A DNA stretch of 61,732 bases from Streptomyces sp. sk2.1 (lineage in GTDB: Bacteria; Actinomycetota; Actinomycetes; Streptomycetales; Streptomycetaceae). Location of the stretch: NCBI RefSeq assembly GCF_008120935.1, contig NZ_RDBO01000011.1, positions 31,800-93,531 of the forward strand, in the 5' to 3' direction. The notes beneath the pieces were generated by a model. The model was not told where the DNA came from, did no database searches, and saw nothing but the letters and a program-made list of their open reading frames with translations. The first letter of the stretch is position 1; each line of letters opens with the position of its first letter. The position numbers and the translations under genes are program-made. Below are positions 35,368 through 42,776 of the stretch, in pieces.

Positions 35368-35754
35368 GCCCACGGTCCGCCGCGGGTCCGGGGCCTCCGT
35401 CGTGCACAACGGGCCGCCCTCGAACCCCACGTTGACCAGCGCCGTGGCACGGCCCGCGGAGTCCACCAGCTTCAGGGCGTGCCACCGCGGCAGCCAGAAC
35501 ACGCGGCCGCGGTGCTCGGCGAGCAGTTCCGTCAGGGCCGTCGGGGCGTGTGTCCACACCTTCGGCAGTTCCCCGGTGTGGTCGAAGGCGGGGCGCAGTC
35601 CGATCCAGCCGTCATCGGCGACGTCGCCCGAGGTGAGCAGGAGTTCCACGGCCTGGCCGGGCTCCTGGTGGCACTTCTTGGCATGGATCCAGTGGACGTG
35701 GTGGCCGGGGCCGTGACCGGAGCAGCCGCCGTCGGGGATGAGATGGGGGAGCAT
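35347..35754 (-). CDS. Unknown small protein rich in His and Cys at its start
   Basis: I do not recognise this 135-residue protein. Its N-terminal third holds a His/Cys cluster (GGCSGHGPGHHVHWIHAKKCH) that could bind a metal. The rest is a compact globular region ending in a Cys-containing tail. I chose the ATG at 35754, which has GGAAGG 11 bases upstream; an in-frame ATG eight codons earlier is possible. It is not visibly linked to its neighbours. Confidence 0.6.
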   Translation of the reverse strand: MLPHLIPDGGCSGHGPGHHVHWIHAKKCHQEPGQAVELLLTSGDVADDGWIGLRPAFDHTGELPKVWTHAPTALTELLAEHRGRVFWLPRWHALKLVDSAGRATALVNVGFEGGPLCTTEAPDPRRTVGGTAHGL

Positions 35755-36009
35755 GGGTTCTCGCCTTCCCGAGATCATGGACCTCAGGTGCTCTGCCCCG
35801 GCGGTCCGCTGTTCCCCGCACGCCGCGCACGGGGCAGGTCCTCACCCGGAGCACCCGCAGCGGAGCGGGGTGCCGTCCAGTCAGCCGGGGCTTCGCACTG
35901 GAACTCATGACCCATGAGGACTGTATCCCACGGACGGCGCCGCCCGACGGGTGGTCAGGTCCCGTACCGGCCGGGGCTCCGGCCTCGCCTCACCACCCGC
36001 CCCCGCCCG

Positions 36010-37269
36010 TCAGCCGTGCAGCAGGACCGGGAAGGCCGCCATGTCGTTCTGCGTCATCACCGGCAGCTTGCCGATCTCCTCGTCCGGAACGGCCGCCCGC
36101 AGCGCGGGGAAACGTGCGAACAGCGCGGGAAGGGCGATGCCGGCCTCGACGCGGGAGAGCGCCGCGCCGGGGCAGATGTGCGGCCCGTGGCCGAAGGTCA
36201 TGTGCCGGATCGGCGTCGGCCGGGTGACGTCGAACGCGTCGGCGTCCGCCCCGTGCTGCTCGGTGTCGCGGCCGATGGCGCGGTAGGAGATCACCACACC
36301 CTCGCCCTTCGGGATCACGGCGTCGTCCACCTGGATGTCCTCGGTGGCGAACCGCATCAGCAGATGGGTGGTGGGGGTGTCCCAGCGCAGGGTCTCCTCG
36401 ATCACCGTCTCCCAGGGGATCTCGCCGTCGAGCACCTTGCGCAGCTGGTCGGGGTGGGTGAGCAGGGCCCGCACGGCGTTCAGGATCAGCCCGATGGTGG
36501 TCTCGTGACCGGCCGCCACCATCGCCTTGAGGTTGCCCACCACCTCCTCCTCGGTGAGCGGTTCGCCGCCCTCCTCGGCGAGGATGAGCGCGCTGGTGAG
36601 GTCGTCGGTCGGCCGCGCGGTCTTCTCGCGCACGAGGTCGGTGTAGAAGACGTCCAGCTCGGCCAGCAGCGCCAGGCGCTCCTCCTGCGGCGTGAGCATG
36701 GAGAAGAACGCCTTGTACCGCTTCATCAGCATGGGGTGTTCGGCCTCGTCCACGCCCATCAGCATGCCGACGACCCGCATGGGCAGCGGCTGCGCGAACA
36801 CGGTCTTGAGGTCGACCACCCCGTCCTCGCTGCGCTCGCCGTGCTCGGCGAGGGCGTCGAGCAGTTCCTCGGTGAACTTCTCTATCTCCGGGCGTATCTC
36901 CTCCAGTCGGCGCGGGGTGAGCGCCTGGGACGTCTTGGTGCGCAGCCGCCGGTGTTCCGCGCCGTCCACGGTGAACATGGAGCGCCCGGCGTCGATCATG
37001 CCGATCAGCGGCCAGTCGTGCGTGACCTCCCCGCGCTGCCAGAGCTCCCAGACATCGATGTCCTTCACCAGCCGCGGATCGACGAGCAGTTGGCGGGCCA
37101 GGGAGTGCCGGGTGACGGTCAGGGCCGGTACGCCGAGCAGTTCGATCCTGGCGAGCGGACCGGCGTCGCACAGGCGTGCCGTCTCGCCGTCGAGGTCCCG
37201 GACCAGCGGGTCGACGACCAGGACCGGACCGTTCGAAGCGTCTTCCCGGGCGGCGTGCGGACAGTTCAA
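36010..37269 (-). CDS. Cytochrome P450, CYP154-like, TTG start
   Basis: This 419-residue P450 has all the canonical residues: I-helix AGHETT (253-258), K-helix ETLR (292-295) and heme loop FGHGPHICPG (Cys 366). Start and length resemble the CYP154 proteins that follow CYP157 genes in conservons. It starts at TTG 37269, overlapping the stop of the upstream P450 (TTGA), with AGGAGA 7 bases upstream, so the two are coupled. No cvnABCD genes adjoin. The substrate is unknown; characterised CYP154 enzymes hydroxylate steroids or polyketides. Confidence 0.88.
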   Translation of the reverse strand: MNCPHAAREDASNGPVLVVDPLVRDLDGETARLCDAGPLARIELLGVPALTVTRHSLARQLLVDPRLVKDIDVWELWQRGEVTHDWPLIGMIDAGRSMFTVDGAEHRRLRTKTSQALTPRRLEEIRPEIEKFTEELLDALAEHGERSEDGVVDLKTVFAQPLPMRVVGMLMGVDEAEHPMLMKRYKAFFSMLTPQEERLALLAELDVFYTDLVREKTARPTDDLTSALILAEEGGEPLTEEEVVGNLKAMVAAGHETTIGLILNAVRALLTHPDQLRKVLDGEIPWETVIEETLRWDTPTTHLLMRFATEDIQVDDAVIPKGEGVVISYRAIGRDTEQHGADADAFDVTRPTPIRHMTFGHGPHICPGAALSRVEAGIALPALFARFPALRAAVPDEEIGKLPVMTQNDMAAFPVLLHG

Positions 37270-38579
37270 GAGAAGTCTCCTGTCGATCGTACGGGGGAGA
37301 ACCGGACGGGCAGTGCGGTCATCCCCCGCAGGAAGGCGGACTGTCGCCGGACCAGTTCCCGTGCGGGAACGGACAGTTCCAGGTCGGGCAGCCGGTCGAG
37401 CAGCACCTCGATCCCGGTACGGGCGATGATCTCGGCTATCTCCTGCGCGGGGAAGGGGCAGCGGTACTCGCCGTGGCTGAACGCCATGTGCGCGCCGTTG
37501 CCACCTCGGCCGGACGGCCCTCCCGCGGTCGCGAGGTGCTGCCGGATGTGCGGGTCGGTGTTGGCGGCGCCCAGCCCGAGGAGCAGCATGTCCCCGGCCC
37601 GGATGCTCCGCTCCCCCAGCCTGGTGTCGCGCGCCGCCCAGCGGCCGGCGAGGATCTGCGTCGGGCACTCCTCCCAGAGCACCTCGTTCATGGCTTCGGC
37701 GACGCTGTGCCGTCCGCCGGAGAGCGCCACGGCGAACTCGTCGTCGGTGAGCATCAGGCGCAGCGAGTTGCCGATCCAGTCGGCGGTGGTGAGGTGTCCG
37801 GCGGCCGTGATGGCCATCAGGTCGAGCACGTACTCCTGGTCGGTGAACTCGCCGGGGTACGCGAGCATCCGGGAGGCCACGTCCCTGCCGGGCACGGCAC
37901 GGCGGGCCGCGAGCAGGCGCCCCATGTGCTCCCCGAACCGCAGATGGGCCTCCTGCGCGCCCGGCCCGCCGTCGGCCAGGTCCCTGAGCACCTCGGCGAT
38001 CCGTGCCCCGTCCTCGTCGGGGAAGCCGACCAGCCGGGCGAGGACGAGCACCGGAAGCGGTACGGCGAAATCGGTGATCAGGTCCGCCGTGCCGCGCTCG
38101 CAGAAGTCGTCGACGAGACGGTCCGCCAGTTCCTCGCAGTCCTGGCGGAGTTCGAAGTGCTCGACCTCCTCCAGCGCGTGTCCCACCATCGCGGCGTGGC
38201 GCCGGTGCTCGGCCCCGGCGGTGAAGTAGATGGACGGCATCGGCCGGCCGACCATGGGTAACAGCGGCCAGTCGTCCGGGACGTTCCCCCACTGGTTCCA
38301 CAGCCCGACGTCCCGGGGGAACAACTCGCCGTCGCTGGTGACCTGGTGGAGTTCGCGGTAGCCGACGACGAGCCAGGCCGGAAACCCGCCGGGCAGTTCC
38401 ACGGGCACGACGGGCCCGTGCTCGTTCCGCATGGCGCGGTAGACGACGTGGGGTTCCGTGTGGAATTCGGGTCCGCTGAGCGGGACGGCGGACCCGCCGG
38501 GGCGCACCGGGCAGCCACCGCCGGTGGTCGCGCCGGTCTCGGCCTGGTGTTCGGGCACGGCGGATGCGGGCGGCGTCAT
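37266..38579 (-). CDS. Atypical cytochrome P450, CYP157-related
   Basis: This 437-residue P450 departs from the family at three conserved sites. The K-helix reads NEVLW (298-302), so the ExxR Arg is Trp. The I-helix reads AGHLTT (260-265), without the acidic residue. The heme loop FSHGEYRCPF keeps the Cys (374) but lacks the Gly after it. The loss of ExxR groups it with CYP157-type conservon P450s. It is followed by a normal CYP154-like P450 in a coupled pair, as in conservons, but the cvn genes are missing. AGGAGA precedes the ATG. Confidence 0.85.
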   Translation of the reverse strand: MTPPASAVPEHQAETGATTGGGCPVRPGGSAVPLSGPEFHTEPHVVYRAMRNEHGPVVPVELPGGFPAWLVVGYRELHQVTSDGELFPRDVGLWNQWGNVPDDWPLLPMVGRPMPSIYFTAGAEHRRHAAMVGHALEEVEHFELRQDCEELADRLVDDFCERGTADLITDFAVPLPVLVLARLVGFPDEDGARIAEVLRDLADGGPGAQEAHLRFGEHMGRLLAARRAVPGRDVASRMLAYPGEFTDQEYVLDLMAITAAGHLTTADWIGNSLRLMLTDDEFAVALSGGRHSVAEAMNEVLWEECPTQILAGRWAARDTRLGERSIRAGDMLLLGLGAANTDPHIRQHLATAGGPSGRGGNGAHMAFSHGEYRCPFPAQEIAEIIARTGIEVLLDRLPDLELSVPARELVRRQSAFLRGMTALPVRFSPVRSTGDFS

Positions 38580-38902
38580 CGTACGGGTTCTCCTGTGACG
38601 AGGGCTTCGCTCGGCGCGGCGATCGGTTGATCAACGCGGCTTCACTATAGGTAAGTTCGGTAAGCCTTTAGGGGGAAATCGAGAGCATTGCCATCACATG
38701 TTCGATCGACAACGACCGCTTTTGACGCTTTCCCACTGTGCTCCGCAGCGCCGCACGCGCCCGCTCCTCGCGCGTCCCCACTCCCCGCAAATCCCCGCTT
38801 TCCGTACGCGTCCGTTCCCGGTACGCGCCCGTTCCCCATAAGCGTCGTCCGCCCGGCGGCCGCCACGACTCGCGGGCGGCCGCCACCGTTCACGGGCTGC
38901 CG
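38580..38902 (-). promoter_or_regulatory. Control region of the P450 pair
   Basis: No gene is visible here. The minus-strand hexamer TATAGT (complement of 38644-38649) is a likely -10, giving a leader of about 58 bases. GGTAAG occurs twice 9 bases apart (38650-38655 and 38659-38664), immediately upstream of that hexamer, and is a candidate regulator site. The remainder is GC-rich with loosely repeated GCGGGC words near the neighbouring methyltransferase stop. Confidence 0.4.
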
Positions 38903-39754
38903 CTACGGTTTGCGGGCGACCGCGCCGTAGATGGGCACGGGCCGGGTCTCCACCGGGAGTTCGCCGAGGTTGAGCTCCGGGTGCCAGTCGACGACCTGGA
39001 CGACCCCCGGTTCCATCACGTCCAGCCCGTCGAAGAACCGGCTGACGCCCCGGTGCGACCTCGGTACGAGTGTCACGCCGCCCGCCGCGTACGAGGCCAC
39101 CCCCTTCTCCACGCTCTCGGGGTCGAAGTCACCCGTGAGCTGGGACAGGACGAGGCAACTCCCGGCGGGGAGCCGCTCCATGAGCCGTTGCACCAGCGCG
39201 TACGCCCCGGCGCCCGCCCCGTTCCCCCCGTCGCCGCCGTCCTCGACGAAGTGCAGCAGGGCGATCAGGGACAGCGCGACGGGCCGGTCGAAGTCGAGTA
39301 CGTCGGCGGCGAGTTCCAGGATCCGGTCCGGCTCCCGCGCGTCGGCGTCGAGGTAAGCCGTCACCCCTTCGCCCGTACCGCTCAGCAGGGCTTCGGCGTG
39401 GGCCAGGACGATCGGGTCGTTGTCCACGTACACGACCCGGGCGGCGGGCGCCGCGCCCTGGACGATCTGGTGCAGGTTGGGCTCGGTCGGGATGCCGGAG
39501 CCGATGTCCAGGAACTGCCGGATCCCCTCCTCCCCCGCGAGCCGGCGCATCGCACGGTGCATGAACCAGCGGTTGTGGCGTGCGATCCGCTTCGTGTCCG
39601 GCGACAGTGCGGCGATCTGCCTGCCGAGCTCCTCGTCGACGGGATAGTTGTCCTTCCCGCCGAGGAACCAGTCGTACACCCGCGCGGAATGCGGCTTGGT
39701 GGTGTCGATGCGGTGCGCACCGGTCGGTCGTGCACCGGACTCGTGCCCTGTCAT
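38903..39754 (-). CDS. SAM-dependent methyltransferase, PF04672 (DUF574) type, copy 1
   Basis: This 283-residue protein has the family start IDTTKPHSARVYDWFLGGKDN, SAM motif I FLDIGSGIPT, and the acidic YVDNDP that binds the ribose. The last part (FFDGLDVMEPGVV) is also typical. These proteins are very numerous in Streptomyces and their substrates are unknown. This copy has a Gly-rich insertion (EDGGDGGNGAGAGA) not seen in the other two copies. It lies downstream of copy 2 on the same strand, separated by a terminator. Confidence 0.88.
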   Translation of the reverse strand: MTGHESGARPTGAHRIDTTKPHSARVYDWFLGGKDNYPVDEELGRQIAALSPDTKRIARHNRWFMHRAMRRLAGEEGIRQFLDIGSGIPTEPNLHQIVQGAAPAARVVYVDNDPIVLAHAEALLSGTGEGVTAYLDADAREPDRILELAADVLDFDRPVALSLIALLHFVEDGGDGGNGAGAGAYALVQRLMERLPAGSCLVLSQLTGDFDPESVEKGVASYAAGGVTLVPRSHRGVSRFFDGLDVMEPGVVQVVDWHPELNLGELPVETRPVPIYGAVARKP

Positions 39755-39890
39755 GCGGCGTTCCCCCTGTCGCTGTGGTCGGTCCCGGTCCTGTCGCTGC
39801 TCCTGCTGCTGGTGGTGCTGGTGCTGGTGGTGCCGTCGGCGGTCGGTTCCCCTGTCGGCCGCCTCGAAGAGCCGTCACCCGGACGACCGT

Positions 39891-39928
39891 GCGGCACCGC
39901 CGGGGCAGGTGGCCCCCGGCGGTGCCGC
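39891..39928 (-). terminator. 15-bp perfect hairpin after methyltransferase copy 2
   Basis: GCGGCACCGCCGGGG (39891-39905) and its complement (39914-39928) lie 5 bases beyond the copy 2 stop. Confidence 0.75.
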
Positions 39929-39933
39929 CCGGG

Positions 39934-40758
39934 TCACTCCTTGACGCCGATCCCGCCGAAGGCGTCGACGTCCGCGGGGACGGTCGCGCTGTCGGCGTCG
40001 GGCCGCCACTCGCTGAGCCGGACGAATCCGGGGTCGAGGATCCGCAGCCCGTCGAAGAGCCTGACGATCTCGTCGGGTTCGCGGACGTAGTACGGCACGG
40101 CGCCGCTCTCCATGTACGCCTTCTCGGCGGCGATCATGCCCTCGCTGGTCCGCGTGCCGTCGTACACCACGAGGTGGCTGCCGGACGGCAGTCCCGCCAT
40201 CAGTCGGCCGACCACCTCGCGGGCCTGCTCGAAGTCGCCCGCGTGGCCGAGGATGCCGAGCAGCATCAGGGCGACGGGCCGGTCGAGGTCGAGCGTCTTC
40301 CCGGCCTCGGCGAGGATGGTGTCCGGGTCGTAGAAGTCCGCGTCGATGTAGTCGGTGACGCCCTCGGGCGAACTGGTCAGCAGCGCACGGGCGTGGGTCA
40401 GCACGAGCGGGTCGTTGTCCACGTACACGATGCGCGCCTCGGGGGCGATGTCCTGGGCCACCTGGTGGGTGTTGTCCGCGGTGGGCAGCCCCGTACCGAT
40501 GTCCAGAAACTGCCGGATGCCCCGCTCCTCCACCAGGTGGCTCACCGAACGCCGCAGGAACTGCCGCCCCGCCACAGCCACATCGACGAGCCCCGGGAAG
40601 AACGCCTTGATCTGGTCGCCAATCTCGCGGTCGACCTCGTAGTTGTCCTTGCCGCCCACGAAGTAGTTCCAGAAGCGGGCCGAATGAGGCCGGGTGGTGT
40701 CGATCCGCTCCGACACCGGGGTGGCGGAAGAGGTGACGGACGGCTGCTGCTCACTCAT
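39934..40758 (-). CDS. SAM-dependent methyltransferase, PF04672 type, copy 2
   Basis: This 274-residue protein has the same motifs: IDTTRPHSARFWNYFVGGKDN, FLDIGTGLPT, YVDNDP and FDGLRILDPGFV. It is closer to copy 3 (FLDIGTGLPT, DNTHxVAQ, ALLTS) than to copy 1. It is divergent from the HsdM-like gene at 41008 across a 249-base region. The substrate is unknown. Confidence 0.88.
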   Translation of the reverse strand: MSEQQPSVTSSATPVSERIDTTRPHSARFWNYFVGGKDNYEVDREIGDQIKAFFPGLVDVAVAGRQFLRRSVSHLVEERGIRQFLDIGTGLPTADNTHQVAQDIAPEARIVYVDNDPLVLTHARALLTSSPEGVTDYIDADFYDPDTILAEAGKTLDLDRPVALMLLGILGHAGDFEQAREVVGRLMAGLPSGSHLVVYDGTRTSEGMIAAEKAYMESGAVPYYVREPDEIVRLFDGLRILDPGFVRLSEWRPDADSATVPADVDAFGGIGVKE

Positions 40759-40947
40759 GGGGGACCTCCGGACGCGAAAGCGATCAAGCTATGCCCTCAA
40801 CCTACCTGGGTGTCGCGGGAGTCATGCGTCGCAGGTCCCACCGGATGCGCACCGGGCCGCCGCCGACCGGCGGGGTTCTCCCGCTTTTCACCGACCGGTC
40901 GGAACACGTCCTCCTCCGCCCCGCATCCGCGTGACGACAGCAGGCGT

Positions 40948-40963
40948 GTTTACATCGCAAACG
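40948..40963 (+). promoter_or_regulatory. Motif shared with the sigma-drmA operon, upstream of the HsdM-like gene
   Basis: GTTTACATCGCAAACG lies 45 bases upstream of the ATG at 41008 and matches the site at 46395 in 14 of 16 positions. GTTT and AAAC are complementary arms. A -10-like TACCTT (40996-41001) six bases before the ATG suggests a leaderless transcript; the motif would then lie just above its -35 region. Confidence 0.4.
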
Positions 40964-41007
40964 AGCTGTGCATGTCCTTCCCGAGGCCATCCGTGTACCT
41001 TGGATTC

Positions 41008-42759
41008 ATGAAGAGCGATGGTGTGCCGCCCACCGCGGATTCCCTCGTCACCGCCGCCGAGATCGGGCGTCTGGCGGGAGTCACCCGCGCCGCCGTCTCC
41101 AACTGGCGCCGACGGCACGACGACTTCCCCGCACCCGCGAAGGACAGCACCAGCAGTCCGCTCTTCTCGCTCTCCGAGGTGCGCGCCTGGCTCGCCGCAC
41201 AGCACAAGGGCCAGGAGATCTCCGACGAGGTGCGCCTGTGGCAGCAGCTGCGCGGGACGCACGGCGAGGACATGGTGCACGGCCTCACCGCCGTCGCCGA
41301 GATCCTCCTGCGGTCGGCCGGAGAACGGGGAAGCGGGGAGCCGGGAAGCCATGAACCGGAGGACGGGGCGGACTCCGCTCTCGGTCCCCTGGTGGAGGAG
41401 CTGGCCGAGGAGCGTTCCCCGGCCGAGCTGCTGGCCGGGCTGACGGCGCGGTACGCCGAGTCCTCGGGCCGCGCGGGTTCCGACGGCGTCACCTCACCAC
41501 GGCTCATCCGGGCCGTCCGGCACGTCGTCGGCGAGGAGCACGGTGCCGTCTTCGACCCCGCCTGCGGCATCGGTTCCCTGCTGCTGGCCTTCTCCCCGCA
41601 GGCCCGGTCCCTGACCGGCCAGGAGATCGACCCGGCCAACGCCCTCTTCGCGCGGCTCCGCGCGGAGGTGACCGGCGTCCGCGACATCACCATCAGCACC
41701 GGCGACTCCCTGCGCGCGGATCGGCAGCACGGTCTCAAGGCGGATCTGGTGGTGTGCGAACCGCCGGTCGGGGTCGTCGACTGGGGCCGGGAGGACCTGC
41801 TCCTGGACCCGCGCTGGGAGTTCGGCGTGCCGTCGCGCGCGGAGAGCGAGCTCGCCTGGCTCCAGCACTGCTACCACCACACGGCCCCGGGCGGCAGGGT
41901 CGTCGTGGTGATGCCGCCGTCCGTCGCCTACCGCAGGGCGGGGCGCCGCATCCGGGCCGAGATCGTGCGGCGCGGCCTGCTCACCGAGGTCGTGGCGCTG
42001 CCGCCGGGCATGGCCTCCGCGCACGCCCTCCCCGTTCACCTGTGGCTGCTCGAACGCCCCGACGGGCCGGACGGGGTCACCGATTCCGTACGCATGACGG
42101 ACCTGACGGCCAACGCCCCCGACGGGCCGCTGGAACCGGTGGAGGGCCGGACCGCGGACGTGGCCCGCATCGATCTGCTCGACGACGTCGTCGATCTGAC
42201 GCCCGCGGCCCATGTGTCCGTCGGGCGTGCCGACCTCACCGCCGAGTACGAGGCGGCCCGGGCGGCGATCGACGAGCAACTGGGAGCGCTGCTCAGCGCG
42301 TTGCCGCAACTCTTCGAGGGCGGGGCGGGCAGTCTCCGGGACAGGGCCGTGGTCAGCGTCTCGGAGCTGGCGCGCGCCGGGCTGGTGGAGACGACGGAGG
42401 ACTCGGCGGTGTCGACCAGCGAGCAACTGGACACCGACTACCTGAACGGGTTCCTCCGCAGTGCCGTCAACAACCGCCGTTCGACCAGCGCCAGCGGCAC
42501 GTTCCGCGCCGACCCACGCGGCGCCCGGATCCCCCGGATGGCCATCGACGAGCAACAACGGTACGGCGCCGCCTTCCGGGCGCTGTCGGAGTTCGAGGAA
42601 CGCATCAGACGCCTGACGGAACTCGGCGAACACGCGGCCTCGCTGGCGAGGTCCGGTCTCACCGGCGGCGCCCTGCGGCCCTCGCCCCCCGGGACGCCCG
42701 AACCGCCCGCGGACAAGGACAAGAACAAGGAAAAGGACCGGACCGACCGGGACGGGTGA
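41008..42759 (+). CDS. HsdM/HsdS-like N6 DNA methylase with N-terminal HTH and altered motif IV
   Basis: This 583-residue protein starts with a helix-turn-helix (VTAAEIGRLAGVTRAAVSNW, about residues 14-33). A Type I-like N6-adenine methylase domain follows, with SAM motif I DPACGIGS (183-190). Motif IV, normally NPPY/F or DPPY/F, reads CEPPVG (250-255), so catalysis is doubtful. The C-terminus (SGTFRADPRGARIPRMAIDEQQ and a coiled helix) resembles the end of an HsdS specificity subunit, making a fused and possibly inactive M-S protein. It could act as a DNA-binding regulator. It converges on the UvrD-like gene with a 17-base gap. No restriction subunit is adjacent. Confidence 0.75.
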   Translation: MKSDGVPPTADSLVTAAEIGRLAGVTRAAVSNWRRRHDDFPAPAKDSTSSPLFSLSEVRAWLAAQHKGQEISDEVRLWQQLRGTHGEDMVHGLTAVAEILLRSAGERGSGEPGSHEPEDGADSALGPLVEELAEERSPAELLAGLTARYAESSGRAGSDGVTSPRLIRAVRHVVGEEHGAVFDPACGIGSLLLAFSPQARSLTGQEIDPANALFARLRAEVTGVRDITISTGDSLRADRQHGLKADLVVCEPPVGVVDWGREDLLLDPRWEFGVPSRAESELAWLQHCYHHTAPGGRVVVVMPPSVAYRRAGRRIRAEIVRRGLLTEVVALPPGMASAHALPVHLWLLERPDGPDGVTDSVRMTDLTANAPDGPLEPVEGRTADVARIDLLDDVVDLTPAAHVSVGRADLTAEYEAARAAIDEQLGALLSALPQLFEGGAGSLRDRAVVSVSELARAGLVETTEDSAVSTSEQLDTDYLNGFLRSAVNNRRSTSASGTFRADPRGARIPRMAIDEQQRYGAAFRALSEFEERIRRLTELGEHAASLARSGLTGGALRPSPPGTPEPPADKDKNKEKDRTDRDG

Positions 42760-42776
42760 GCCTGACGGGGCAGCCC

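Noticed and set aside
36010..38634. A single 874-codon frame that might look like a fused double P450
   Set aside because: The N-terminal half of that frame is out of frame with the first P450, which has its own perfect frame and heme motif; the TTGA overlap shows two separate genes.
38648..38668. An iron box (DmdR/IdeR) at the P450 pair promoter
   Set aside because: GGTAAG occurs as a direct rather than an inverted repeat and matches the 19-bp iron-box consensus poorly.
41008..42759. The HsdM-like gene as the DISARM methylase (DrmMI)
   Set aside because: It lies 5 kb away in a separate transcript, has an HsdM/HsdS architecture and a damaged catalytic motif. A functional link remains possible but is not shown.
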